Shown: in pieces, positions 33,805 to 45,800 of the stretch | How positions within the stretch are numbered: the stretch's first letter is position 1 | How the letters are laid out: every line of letters starts with the position of its first letter | Origin: Paratrimastix pyriformis | Lineage: Eukaryota; Preaxostyla; Paratrimastigidae | NCBI GenBank assembly: GCA_027972325.1 | Contig: JAPMOS010000007.1 | Coordinates: 119,501 to 183,500, forward strand | Direction of reading: 5' to 3' | Length of the DNA: 64,000 nt | Program-made: the position numbers and the translations under genes | The notes under the pieces: model-generated | Told to the model about the DNA's origin: nothing | What the model saw: only the letters and a program-made list of their open reading frames with translations | Database searches by the model: none

Positions 33805-36800
33805 ATGCCACCTCCAAAAGCCGCCCATTTATTATTGATACTTCTCTATTTTTCTTTAATTCCGCGATCAAATGCCTACGTCACGACTCGTGATGTGGAA
33901 TGGGATGACGATGTGTTTATTTTCGAAGAGTTTGGGTTCTTGGCCGGCGGGTCAATCGATCTCACGATCACCTTTAATCGAAACGTCCCCATTCTCATCT
34001 TTGCAAGTACCCCACAACATGTCGCCGATCTCCAAGAATTGGCATCCATCCCCTCCTGTTCCTGGCTGAAAAGCGAGGCAGATTCGATTTCCGATCACCT
34101 TGTCGAATGTTCTGGAAAGAGTTGTTCCTTCTCGATGCAGGGTCTGCCTCCCGCTCGCCACCTGATCATCACCGTCCCCGTCCGCATCCCATCCGCGTCC
34201 CCATCCGCGTCCCGTCATCCCGGCGTTGGCCCCTCCCAGTGGAAAAGGCCGTGACATATGACCTCATCCTGGCCAACTGCGACCGGGCCATCCTCATCGG
34301 GAATATCCAGGCGACCTTTCTGAACCCGGGGGGGGAGCAGCTCGACTCGGGTCAGATCCCCCTGCCCCAGTACTTCATCGTGGTCCGTGCCGCGGTGGAC
34401 CCCTCCCCCCGCAGTAGTGGATCATCTTCACCCTTCCCACATCCACGGGGCGGCCAGTCGGCGAGCGTGTGGGGCTTCCTGACCCTGGTCTGGCTGGCCC
34501 TGTGGGCGTGCCACATGCGGAGCCCCGGGGTGACCCTGCTCCAGAAGGCCGGGCTGGCCGTGCCGGCGACCCGCTGCCTGGACGGGCTCGGGTTCGCCCT
34601 CTACTGGGACATGGTCCACCGCACCGGCCAGGCCTCCACCATCGCCGTGGCCGCCCTGAGCCTGCTCTCGGTCCTGCAGACCCTCGTCCGTCCGCCCCAC
34701 GGCACCGGCACTGGCCGCCTCTGCAGCGCCCTGCTGGGCCTCCCCGTTCCCGACGGACCGGGTGCACGCCCGCGCGGGAGGGAGCTGCCTCCTCTGATCT
34801 GATGTGGGCTGCCTCCTCTGATGTGCCTCCTCTGATGAGGTGTGGCTGCCTCCTGATGGGGTGTGGGTTGTGGTGGTCCGTGTGCCGTGTGGGCGCGGCG
34901 GGGCGTGGCCTGCAGACGTTCCTGCTCTTCCTGATGCTGGCCTCGAAAGGGTGGCAGGTGACCCGGCTGGGGGTGGGCCCCCGGGAGCGGGCCATGATGC
35001 TGCTCTTCCTGACGGCCATGGGGCTGAGCGAGTACTTCTACCGGCTCATCGGGGGCTTCTTCATCTTCCTGGTGGTCATCATGTACTTCTCCATCATGCG
35101 CCACGTCTTCACCGGCATCACCTACAACCGGGCCCTCCTCGCGGCCCAGGTCGGCCGCCCCCACTCGCCCCACTCGCCCCACTCGCCCCACTCGCCCCAC
35201 TCGCCCCACTCGCCCCACTCGCCACTCGCCCCATTGGTCGGTCGGTCGGTCGTCCGGGTTGTGCGGCCACCCTGGCACCACTCGCCCCTCGCCCTGGCTG
35301 ACCCGTTTGTCGTGTCTGCGTGTATGCGTGTACGTCCCCCTCGCACCCCCGCCCCCCAGCTGATGCTGATCGAGCAGGCCCACATGGACCCGCGCCCCAC
35401 CCCGGCCTACGCCAAGTGGCGCACGTACAGCCTCTTCGGGGCCGTCCTCTTCGGCTACCTCCTCCTCCTCGTGGTCCGCCCCGCCCCGCCCCGCCCCGCC
35501 CCGCCCCGCCCCGCCCCGCCCCGCCCCGCCCCGCCCCGCCCCGCCCCGCCCCGCCCCGCCCCGCCCCGCCCCGCCCCGCCCCGCCCCGCCCCGCCCCGCC
35601 CCGCCCCGCCCGCCCCGCCCCGCCCGCCCCGCCCCGCCCGCCCCGCCCCGCCCCGCCCCGCCCGCCCCGCCCCGCCCCGCCCCGCCCCGCCCCGCCCCGC
35701 CCGCCACGGCCTCCCGTTCGGCCCTCCCTCAGCCCCTGCTTTGCGGCCCTGTTCTGCCGCGGCGCCTCACTTCGGCGGCTCTCCGGGGTGCTGTTGGGGG
35801 CGGGGCGGGGCAGTCTATGCTGGACCTCTTCCTGCCGGGCAGCGTGCAGTACATTAAGCCGATCTCCATGGACCTGGTCTCCCTCGCCATGGTCATCGCC
35901 GTCGGGTCTGCCCGGCCTCCGCCCCCTCTCCGCTCTCTCCCTTTCCATGGCTCGCTTCGGCGCCCGGAGGGCTCAAGGCCTGATGGTCTCGATACCCCCC
36001 AGGTGGCTCTTCCGCTTCCGTCGGGCGAACCTCCTGGTGGGCCGCCCCGCCCGGCTGCCCCAGACCTACGGCGGCTCGTCCGCCCCATCCTCCCCACCGT
36101 CCGCTCCGCCCCCAGCACCACCAAGCACCCAAGCACCCACCCACCAAGCACCACCCACCCACCAAGCATCCACCGAGCATGCCGCCCCACGCACGGGCCC
36201 GGGAGCGTTCACGCCTGGCCGGCCGCACATATCGCCCATCGGCTGTGGCTTTCCCTTCCCGGGGGGGTGCCTGTCTCGGGACTGGGCGGGGCGGGGCGTT
36301 GTTTGGTCGCGGCAGCCCCCCGAGTTGCGGTCCTGGCAGTGGGGCCCCGTCCCGGTCCGCGCCCCTTCCCGCTCCCCCTCCACCTTTTCCTCCCCTTGCT
36401 GGGGGGGCGGCGCCATGCCTGCGATCGGTGGCAGTCTTGTCACCGTCACGTTCCCCCGCCTCCGCCCCCCAGAACATTGCCGACAAGGCGCCGCCTCTGG
36501 TGTTGGTCGAGCACCCGGCCCTCCCCGGTCCGCCCCCCGCCCCACGGGCCATCCGCTCCCCCCCTCCATCACTCCCCTCTCCTCCCCTCTCCTCCCCTCT
36601 CCTCCCCTCTCCTCCCCTCTCCTCCCCTCTCCTCCCCTCTCCTCCCCTCTCCTCTCCTCCCCTCCCCTCCATCCCCCCCCCCTGCTCTCCGCCGCCCGCC
36701 TGATGCCCTCCCGCTCCCCCCTTGCAGAGTGCGGCAGCCTTGCCCTGGGTGTGCCCGACACGCTCGACGGCTTGTCCGAGACCCTCCTGGGGCAGGCCCG

Positions 36801-37084
36801 GGCCACGGCACCCCACCGGGCGAGGGCCCCGGGGCGATGCAGGCTCCCCGACGCGGGACTGCCCCAGCCGCCGCCCGACCCGACGGGCCCCGGGGCCATC
36901 GCCATCGCCCTGGAGCCGCTGCCCCCGGCTCGCCAGCAGGTAGCCATCGGGGGCTCCGCAGCCTCGTCGTGCGTGAGCCGTTTGTGGATGTTCGGCCGGC
37001 CCTTCGCTCGTTCGACTTGCTGGTTTTTCTTCCTTCTGTTTGTGCGCGAGGGGCTCCGTTCTCGGGGCTCCCCGACCGGCGGCA

Positions 37085-37116
<32 letters not shown>

Positions 37117-37291
37117 TTTTGTGACTCAAGAAGCTCCGCCCCCCCACCCACCACCCAGGTGCCCCCCCCCGGGCGAGGAACCGAAGCGGATGATGAATGG
37201 GACCGTGGACGCGGGTCTCTTTGGAGCCTCGCGACAAGAGGGGGTCCGGGGAAGCGAATTTGTCGGCCCCCGGAGAACAACAACATCATGA
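33805..37291 (+). CDS. GOST-type seven-transmembrane protein (GPR180/TMEM145/GPR107-like)
   Basis: ATG at 33805 with signal peptide (AAHLLLILLYFSLIPRSNAY). The lumenal GOLD-like beta domain follows (VEWDDDVFIFEEFGFLAGGS, LTITFNRNVPILIFAS, SCSFSMQGLPPARHLIITV, LANCDRAILIGNIQATFLNP). The membrane domain is spread over exons: WGFLTLVWLALWACHM, LLFLMLASKGWQVTR (the family-typical LAKGW-like stretch), MLLFLTAMGLSEYFY, IGGFFIFLVVIMYFSIM, LFGAVLFGYLLLLVV and MDLVSLAMVIAVWLFRFRR. Exons after that encode a soluble tail (IADKAPPLVLVEHPAL, GSLALGVPDTLDGLSETL). Introns carry huge repeats. The last exon is unclear: from about 37160 two frames stay open, ending at 37291 or 37443, the latter overlapping the eIF4E stop on the other strand. 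Known relatives act in Golgi/endosome trafficking. Confidence 0.72.
35158..35230. repeat. CGCCCCACT nonamer array
   Basis: About seven copies of CGCCCCACT in an intron of the GOST gene. Confidence 0.85.
35475..35704. repeat. CCCCG pentamer array
   Basis: About 230 bp of CCGCC/CCCCG pentamers starting directly at an intron donor (GTCCGCCCCG) of the GOST gene, with a few unit-length slips near the 3' half. Confidence 0.9.
36571..36660. repeat. CCCCTCTCCT decamer array
   Basis: About eight copies of CCCCTCTCCT, intronic in the GOST gene. Confidence 0.85.
37087..37117. repeat. C-tract
   Basis: About 30 consecutive C, in the last intron of the GOST gene, sense strand. Confidence 0.85.
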
Positions 37292-37418
37292 TTCGCCGGC
37301 AGAAAGCAGAGAAAAAAAACCCCAAGAGGCATGGCGAGAAGCGAAGAAGAAGAGCGAAAAAGATCGAAGGAGGAGATGGCCAAACCTCCCGGATGAAAAA
37401 GGGATTTGTCGAATTGTT

Positions 37419-38251
37419 TCACTTTGTTTCGTGTGGCTGGTAGTTCACGGGAACACCAAATGAGGGATCCTCGCAGCTGAGGAGGATCTGCCTCCACTCC
37501 GCTCTATCAAGTCGAAAATGGATGAGTCCTCGAAAAATACAACGAAAAAAGTGAGACGGACATAAGTCTGGTCTGGACCTCCGGCCCGCACTTCCGGAGC
37601 CAGAGGGACATGCGAAGTTGTCCCTTTCGGAGCTGCATCACCAGCCCGCAGATATGATCTGAGAACTCGAACTGCTCTCCGATCAAAGAAAGAACCTGTT
37701 CAAGGGTCAGTGAATGACAAAATAGGTGTCTAGATGAAAAATAAATGACAGACAGTATTTTCATAAAACATATTCAATTTGGGGTTGGGGTTCCTCGGGT
37801 CTCCGAGAGGCAAGGCCAAGTAAATGCGGCCACTGCCTTGGTTGGCTGGATCTTCCCAGGCAGGCTGAATACCATCCTTGAACAGATGGAAATTGGTGCC
37901 CACAGGAAGGGCCGTCGGTTTCTCCAAATTGTTGAACATACTAGAGATACGAGTCAGGGGAAACACGAAAAGCGAGAATACAAACCACCAGAAACTTTCC
38001 ACCGTCTCAAACTTATAGACAAAGTGGAGCTTTTGTGCCCATTGCTCTTGCGACATCAACCCCTTCCCAGCTGCCGTGGCGGCATCGTAGTAGAGGGACC
38101 AGAAGTGCTGAAGGGGGTGTGGGGATGATTCGGGGACAGGGGACGGTGCTGGTGGCGCCGGGGCAGGTTCGGTTTGAGAAGGGAGGGTAGAAGAAGAAGA
38201 AGGGGCGGGGAAGAGGGAAGAGGGAGCCGGAGCCTCGGTGGTGGAACTCAC
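37419..38251 (-). CDS. EIF4E: eIF4E-family cap-binding protein
   Basis: Binds the mRNA 5' cap. The core aligns throughout: HPLQHFWSLYYDAA, YKFETVESFW, LPVGTNFHLFKDGIQPAWED, GSGRIYLALP, SLIGEQFEFSDHICGLVMQL, LRMSLWLRKCG and, after a last intron, a tail ending GVPVNYQPHETK with TGA at 37419-37421. The first aromatic cap-stacking position (W46 of human eIF4E in ALWF) is Tyr here, while the second cap Trp (PAWED) is kept. HLFK and IGEQF-type residues also resemble class II (4EHP). Introns start GTTTGT, GTCTGT and GTCCAG. The N-terminus is Ser/Pro/Ala-rich. No ATG lies in frame upstream: the frame opens after a TGA at 38309-38311, and the position given is only the first valine codon (GTG). A short spliced first exon is therefore needed. 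Confidence 0.88.
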
Positions 38252-38321
38252 TTTTGAAGTCGGAACGAAATGTACGACGGGGTTAATTGCACTATTTGCC
38301 TCTACGGCTCATTGCTGGAAA
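38252..38321. promoter_or_regulatory. about 70-bp divergent gap (eIF4E / glycoside hydrolase)
   Basis: Region between the first clearly coding eIF4E codon and the next plus-strand ATG. If the eIF4E first exon is spliced on, it would lie in or beyond this gap and overlap the neighbour. Confidence 0.4.
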
Positions 38322-41300
38322 ATGCCGTTTCCAGTGATGAATTTGGGTCTCCTGATGTTTGTCATGCTCCTCATGAATTCTGTTGGCGCGAAGGCTCCAT
38401 GCCGTTTCGCGTCCCAATACACCATCCAAGATCTCGTTTCTTCTTCGGTGGCCCGTGACCAATTCATGCGTAATGTGGCGGCTTGGGAGCACGAGTTTCA
38501 CCAGCACGGTGTTGGTCTGAATGAGAACAGCGGGCTCACATATGACGGCCATCCCATCGAGTTCAATTCGGGGATTCTGTCTGGGCGCTTCCCTCTTCCC
38601 CTTCGCGATCGAGCCGTTTTACGCCCCTCAGGTACGGAAAGCTTCATGAATTTTCCGCGTCCTCCAAAGAAGGGCCTCACCTCACTTTGCTTGCGCTGGC
38701 CCTGTTCCAGCTGACCGACTCTCCTCTGCCTGGGGACAACTACGCGGCGACCTTCATCTGCGGGGAAGATCGGAGGTCAGCAGGCTCGGGAAACGCTCTT
38801 GGCCCTCAATGATTCGTGCCTTTTTCGTGACCCGCTGCCCGCCGTCTCTTGCCGTGGGGGGGTGGCACCCGGCCAGCTCCGAGTCGTGCCTGGCCTACAT
38901 CCTGACCCTCCTGGACCGGAAGATGACCAGCTACGAGGGATTCCGCAAGCTCCAACCGGCCTTCGGGGGCTTCCTGCCCTGGTTCGCCGTCAACGACACC
39001 GACCTGGTCCCCACCTGGGTCCGCGCCCTGCCCCTATGCCCCCATGCCCCTATGCCCCTATGCCCCCATGCCCCCATGCCCCTGTCGCCCGCCACCTTGT
39101 GCCCGCCAGCCACCCCTGGGTCGCCGTTTGGCATCCGTGCTCACCCTTCGGGCCTGCCGATCCGCCGGGGGCCCTGTGCAGGACTGGGTGGGCCGGGTGC
39201 CTGCCCTGGACAACGGCCAGCTGGCCTGGGCGGTCAAGCTGGCCGCGGCGGCCCTGGCCAAGCCGCTCCGGGTGCGCTGCCTCAGCGAGCCCATCTGCGG
39301 CAAGCGGGCAGCCATCGCCCAGCGGTACGCAGACTATTTCGACACCATGGCCCGCAACGCGCGGCCCATCTTCTACGAGGTCACTCGCCCACTCACTCGC
39401 CCACCCTCACTCGCCCATCTACACCCGGCCCCCGCCCCTGCCCTCGGTCTTGGTCTCACGCGCCCCGCGCCTGCTGTCCGTCGCCCGATGGGCCGGCTCG
39501 TCGGCTGGGCGACACGGGCAGGGCGCGGGCAAGGTGCGGGCCGTGGTGGTGATCAAGGACGTCACCCGGACCGACATCGACCCGGCCAACTACCGCTCCG
39601 AGTCCCCCTGGTACCTCGACGACCCCTACGAGGGTCCGTGCCTCGGCCAGCCCACCCACCCACCCACCCACCCACTCCTGGGCGGGCCCTTCTCGGCCTC
39701 GCTGATCGGTCCCCTGGGCTGCTGCTGGTGGTGGTGGTGGGGCGGGGTGGGGCGGGGCTGCAGGGGAGCTGTTCACCTGGCTGCTGGACCTCTACGGCGA
39801 GTGGCCCTCCGACGAGGCCCGCGACGTGCTGTGGACATATAAGGTCCCCCCTGGCCCGCCCCTGGCCCCCCACTCCACTGGCCCCCATGTCCCCACTCTG
39901 GCCCGGCCCGCCTCATCCCTCCCCCGCTTGTCCGCTCCCGCTTGTCCGCTCCCGTGCCGCCATGGCGACGGGCAGCGAGGCAAGTTCCAGGCGGTCGACT
40001 ACCCCAACGGGGGCCACCCCATCACCGTCGCCAAGGGCTGGTGGTTCTCCTCCCACGGTCCGTGCGCCCGCACCGCACGCACATCCCCCCGGGGCACACA
40101 CAGACACCCTCGCACACCCCACCTCTCCCCTCGCCCACGCACCGCGCTTCATCGGACTCGGCGGTGGGGCTCTGGGGCGGGGCCAGAGCAATGGAAGTAC
40201 ATGGTCATGCCCTACCTCGACGTGGCCATCGTCCGGTCCGCCCCACGCCCCCACCTCGCCTCGCCTCGCACCTCCTCTCGCGCCGCACGTCCCCGCCTCG
40301 CCTCGCCAGGCCCTTCCGCCGGCGCCTCATCTTCGCTTACGCTGGCTGTGGTGGGGGCTGTATGGGGGGCGCGGGGGGGACAGGCGGGTCTTCCTGAACG
40401 GGGAGCGTGCCCGCAGCCAGCACAGCGCCACCAACGGCATCCCGGGGCTCTTCGCCTGCGTGACCGACATCGCCACCGATAACACCCCCCCCGGCTACGT
40501 CTCCGGTCCGCCGCCACGCGCCGCCATCACCCACCGCACCCCCGTGCGACCCCCCCCATGCACCGTCGTGTCGCCCGCTCACAGCCCTGTGCTCTGTGCT
40601 CTGTGCTGCCCGTCCCGCCCCTCGCCTCCCCTCGGGTCCCCGCCCAGCGACGGGCATCCAGTCGATCGCCTTCGAGAAGGTCGCCCGGACGGACCTGCTG
40701 ACCCCCTACGGGGCCTTCCCGCTCGTGCTGGCGGGCACCCTGGTCACGGCCCCCGCCGCCGAGCGGGCGTCCCTTTCCAACGGGGACGCCAACCTGGCCG
40801 GAGCTGGCCTGGCCTGGTCCGCCACCCACCTCCACGACCCATTTCAGAGCCCAACCCGGCGTGGCTGCTCACCGGCGGCATCCCCCCCAGGTACTTGAAC
40901 ATGCTGCAGGGCCCCCGGATGCAGTCTATGTTCGGCTCGGTCGAGTCGGTGGCCGTCAACGGCACCGAGTTCTGCCCCCTCCTCACCTGGGACTCCAAGG
41001 TCGGTCGCATGCACCCGCTTCCCTCCCTCGCCCTCCTTCCTCTCACCCGTCATCGTCATCGCCATCATCGCCATCATCATCATCGCCACCATCATCGTCA
41101 CCATCATTGCCATCACATCCTCCTCCTCCTCCTCATTCACACCATCTGATCCCCTTGCGATGGCCGCAGATCACGACCGTGCAGGCCATGTGCGGGGGCA
41201 GCGGGCCCCACCTGCGCGATGTGCTGGTGGCCGAGGGCCACTACGGGCGCTTCGTCAGCGTCCTCAACCGGGAGTGGTCGCTGGTCTTCGGGTCGGGGCC

Positions 41301-41479
41301 CCTCCGGGGCGAGGACGTCCCCATCGCCCTGCCCACGGCCAAGGGTCTGCATCCCCCCTCGCCGACCGATTGGACTGGCGTTTGCTCACACGTCCCGCTG
41401 CTGGTGCGCTCTGTGGGGATGGGGGGCGACAGTTCCCAAGGACACCTTGCGCGACTTCGCCAATTGCCCGTCCAACTAA
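38322..41479 (+). CDS. putative secreted glycoside hydrolase, GH162/GH144-like
   Basis: ATG at 38322 followed by a signal peptide (MNLGLLMFVMLLMNSVGA). About a dozen exons read NENSGLTYDGHPIEFNSG, MTSYEGFRKLQPAFGGFLPW, DWVGRVPALDNGQLAWAVKL, AAIAQRYADYFDTMARNA, VRAVVVIKDVTRTDIDPANY, ELFTWLLDLYGEWPSDEA, FQAVDYPNGGHPITVAKGWW, EQWKYMVMPYLDVAIV, RARSQHSATNGIPGLFACV, TGIQSIAFEKVARTDLLTPY, SMFGSVESVAVNGTEF and EWSLVFGSGPLRGEDVP, ending RDFANCPSN with TAA at 41477-41479. Aromatic and acidic helical repeats with DNGQLAW suggest an (alpha/alpha)6-barrel enzyme of the beta-1,2-glucanase type; this family call is from memory and tentative. Secretion is well supported. Introns carry C-rich and CATCAT repeats; most donors start GTCCG or GTCTG. 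Confidence 0.55.
41045..41145. repeat. CATCATCGC-type repeat
   Basis: A CAT/CGC/CAC triplet-rich run in the penultimate intron of the glycoside hydrolase gene. Confidence 0.75.
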
Positions 41480-41894
41480 GCCACCGCCGCAACTGCTTTG
41501 CCTGCGGTATAAATTGAATAGCCGACTGCTTTTTCTGGGTGCATACCCATCTCTATTTGTCGTTTGTGACAGCATCTGCATGGTATTCTCTGTCGTTTCT
41601 GTTTTCGTTGCTCCCGCTTTCAATGTGGCGGGCTAAAAATAATATCCGCACTTTCCACCGAGTTGTCAGCGGGAACATGGAGCCTTGAAAAGAGCAGGGA
41701 GGTCCTGTCGGTGCCGAGCATCCGCCGGCGGGTGCCTCCCGCAGGGTTGAGCTCGTCATTTCTTTCATCGTGTCGGGCTCGGCAACGGACTCCCCACGTT
41801 TGGATCGCAGCTGCCGGTGTGTCGGGGACCAGTGGCTTCTGACCTACAAATTTCGGGGACGTCCGCTCGATTCGTCCTTTTCCGAGCAAGAATA
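41480..41894. other. intergenic region upstream of the UPF1-like helicase
   Basis: 415 bp, less GC-rich than its surroundings. Holds the 3' flank of the hydrolase gene and the likely promoter of the helicase gene. I checked for tRNA boxes and snRNA-like ends and found none. Confidence 0.45.
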
Positions 41895-42831
41895 ATGGCG
41901 TATTTCTTTTGGTTAGAGGTCATCGCAGAAGCCCAGGCGCCGACAGAAACCGAGGCTCAGCAAACTGCCCTAAAAAATGCCCTTTCATATCTTTTCAAGC
42001 AAGTCCGACCGATGGTGTTCTCCCTTCTGTTTAACGTTTCTTCTTTCAGGGCTACAATGCCGAACAAATCAAGGCCATAATCGACCCACCGCCAGCGCCC
42101 GCCCGATCGCCACCCCAGTTCAGCGATGAAGAGCTCCTTGCGCAAACGCTCTGGACCCTCAAACAGAGGGCGCAACTCGCAGCGGCCGAGCAGCAGCAGC
42201 AGCAGCAGCAGCAGCCCTCAGCCACAGCCACCCAGAGCCAGCAGCCACCACCTGCCCAGAACCCGCAGCAGATCCAAAGCTCTTTCGCGCTCGCGTTGCA
42301 GTCTCGCCTCGGGGGAGCAGACCCGGCCCAGTCCGCCCCAGCCCTCCCGCAGCAGGCGCCTTCCTTCCAATCCCTCCTGCCCCTGTCGCCGTCCTCGCAG
42401 GCGCCGACCCTTGCCCTGCCCTTTGCCCTGCCCTCGGCCCCTCCGCCCCCCCAACGGATGCTGATGGGCGCGCCCCTGACCCTGACCTCGCAGGCCCAGC
42501 CGCAGCAGCCCCCGCAGCCGTTCGCCCAGAGGCTCTCCGAGGCCGTCTCCCAGGTGCTGCAGGGGGTGCACACCCTCTTCACCATGACCCAGCAGCCCCC
42601 GGCAGCCGCCCCGGCCCCCATCGCCCCGCCGGCCCCCGCCACGAGCGGAATCCCCCAGGCCCTGGCCGCCCTGCTCCCCGGCCTCTTCCCGCCCCAGCAG
42701 CAACAACCACAGCAGCACCAAGCAACCCCGCCCCCCGCCCTGGCTGGGTCCGCCGCGATCATGCCCCAGGCCCCTTCGGGCGCCGACGGCTACAGCCAGC
42801 AGCTGGCCGTGCTGCAGCAGCACTTCCGCCT

Positions 42832-42883
<52 letters not shown>

Positions 42884-45800
42884 CAACAACAACAACAACA
42901 ACAAGCGGGTGGTCTTGCGCCCCTGGTCCTGCCCCCTACGGCGGCCGGAAGCCCGGTCCACTCGGACGCCAACAGCAATGGCAACGGGGTCTTCGCCCCG
43001 CGGGTCATGTCCCACCTGCTGCTGCCCCCGCCCCAGCCGGCCCCCATCCTGATCGACGACAAGGCCCTCACGGCCCCCGGCAAGCGGGGCCGCCGAAGGA
43101 GGCGCAAGTCGCAGAAGAAGGGCCGGTCCTCGTCGCCCTCATCATCCTCCTCCTCGTCCTCGGCCACCACCACCACCAGCGAATCCTCCGCCCGCTCCGC
43201 CTCGCCCGCGCCCTCGCGCCACCGCCACCGGCGGACGGCCCGGAGCGGCCCCCACGCTGCCGCCCCGACCAAGGCCCCGGCCCGCCACAGACACTCGCCC
43301 AGGCGTCCCAGCCACGGGCCATCCCCGCCCTCGTCACCGGCCCTGCGCCACCACCAGCGGCAGGCCCGGCCATCGCCCGACCGGCGCCCGCCCTCACCCG
43401 CCCTCCACGCGGCCGCCCCCAGCGATGCGGCCCCCCGCAAGCCCCCGCCGCGGTGGCGGGTGGAGCCCCTGGCCCCGGCCGTGGTGGGGCTGCCCCGGCT
43501 GGAGGGGCGCCCGGGGGGCGCCACCGTGGCCGCGTACAAGGAGCACTGGGCATACATGCTGCGCCGCGAGTGGGTCCAGGAGTGCCGCGGGTGCCGCGAC
43601 CGACTCAGGGCAACCCCGTCCGCCCCCCCCCCCCCCCCCCCCCCCCCCCCCCTGCCCACCGCCCCCGCCCACCGCCCCGCCCACCGCCCCCGCCTACCGC
43701 CCCCGCCTACCGCCCCCCGCCCGCCTCCGCCGCCTCCGCCGCCTCCGTCGCCTCCGCCGCCCGCCTCCGTCTCGCACCCCCCGAAGCCATGTCCCGGCCG
43801 GGTGTCCTTTCTTCCGGGGGGCAGCCTGGCGGGGCTCAAGCGGCAGGGTGTGGCCCTGAGCGGCCTGTCGGCCTCGGCCGAGGGGCGCAAGCTGTGGCGC
43901 CTCTACCTGCCCGCCATGCCGGGCGACACCCTCCAGACCGACCTGCCCCGCAACAGGTCCGCCGCCCGCCCGCCCCCCTCGCCCCCCTGCTGCCGTCCCT
44001 CGCTGGACGGTGCCCGCCATGCCGTCCGTGGCGGTGACCCTCGGCTGGCGGGCGGTTTCTGTGCGCTTCGTGGGGGTGGGGGTGGTGCCGGGGGGGCCAG
44101 CTTTGCGGCGGGCGACCTGGTGCTTGTCTCGCGGGGGAACCCCTTCCACCCGGGGACGACCCTGCTGGCCACGGTCTGCGGGGTGATGGCCGACTGCCTG
44201 CTGATCCGCCCCCGGGCCGAGCCCCTTGCCCGGCTGCTGCCGCCCTTCTTCGAGCACCGCGCCCCGGTCCGTTTCCCGCCCCCGCTGCGCCGCGAGACCG
44301 AGGCGGGCCGCTCGCCGGGCCCCCTCCGGGGCACCCCGCCCGTGCCCACCCGGCGCCCCGTCCGGGCGGGGATGGAGCTCGAGGAGGAAGAGGTCCGCGC
44401 CCTCCCCGCCACACCTCCTCCCCAGACCGTCATCCCCCTTTCATCATCTCCTCGCACCAACAACGCCGACGCGGTGGTTGTTGTGTGGGCGGCGGGTTGC
44501 AGGCTGTGATCCCCGACGGGGCTGCGGGCGACTTTGCGACGGCGCCGCTGGCCCGGGCGGGCGTCGAGACGGACGAGGTGGCCCCCCTCGAGGGCCTCTC
44601 CGACCTGGCCATCCTGCTGGGCAGCGGCCCCGCCGGCCCCGAGGAGGCCGCCGCCTACGAGAGTCACGTCGAGGGCGTCTGGGAGGACTTCATGGACGAG
44701 CGCTCCGCCCTGGCCGTCTTCGCTGGTCGCTCGCTGCTGCTGCCGCTGCTGCTGCTGCCGCTGCTGCTGCTGCTGCCGCTGCTGCTGCCGCTGCTGCTGT
44801 CGCTGCCGCTTGCTGTTTGCTGTTCGGCCAGGGAATGGTGGGTGCCAGAGACTGCTGGTGCCGGGGGTGTGGCGGCCCGCTCCTCGGGCTCAACTGCTCA
44901 TCTGCTGTGGTGGTGCTGGCAGGGCTGCGGGTGGACATGGGGCCCAACGAGGTGGCCTACCAGCGGATGCTGCGCGGGCTGGACACCCTGGCACGGGCCG
45001 CCCTCGAGGGGGCCGCGGGGGGCCTGGCGGGCGAGGAGCTGACCTACACGAGCCCCCGGGGCGAGGTGGCCTTCATCCCGGCGGGCCACCCCATCCCGCC
45101 CGAGGCCCTGGCGACCCTGGTCACCATGCGGGGCGTCCCGGTCGACCTGCCCCGGGCCGGGGGCCGCGCCCAGCCCTGCGCCCTGTCCGTCCAGCGGCTG
45201 GTGCTGCGCCCCGAGCGGCTGCTCTTCCCCGAGCTGCGTCCGGCCGCCTTCGGGCCCCCGGCGGGCGGCGAGGGGCCGCCCCCGGCCGATGTCGAGGCCC
45301 AGGCCGAGCGGGCGGCGGCCGCCCGGTCGGTGTGCGTGGAGCCCTGGTGGGCGGGCGGCACCCAGCCCAGGTTCCGGCCCCGCGACCGGCCCGCGGCCCC
45401 CGCACCACTCCGCGAGGAGGCGCTGGCCACCCCGCCCTCGGCCCCGGACTCCCCCCCACGGCGTTGCCCTGCCTCCCCGGCCCCGGCCCCGGCCCCGGCC
45501 CCGGCCCCGGCCCCTGCTCCTGTGCCCACCTCCGCGAGCCCTAGTGGGGGCAATGCTCTCTCCCCAGCCACGCCGCCCCCCGGGCCCGCCGCACCTGCAC
45601 ACGACCTCCCCCTGCCCATCCCACCCGCTGCCCCGGCCCCGGCCCCGGCCCCGGTGCAGTCACGGCCCGGCAGCCCCTCGGCAGCGCCCGAACCGACCCT
45701 GCGGCCGCTGACGCCATCCCAGCGCATGCGAGGCGGGTGCCCCTCGCCGCGCTCACCCCCCGAGGAGGGCCGCTCGCCCAGCCCCCGCCGCGGCGGCTCC

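Noticed and set aside
41480-41894. Possible tRNA or small RNA before the helicase gene
   Set aside because: No A-box/B-box pair (TRGYNNARNNG, GTTCRANYC) or snRNA-like 5' end is present on either strand.
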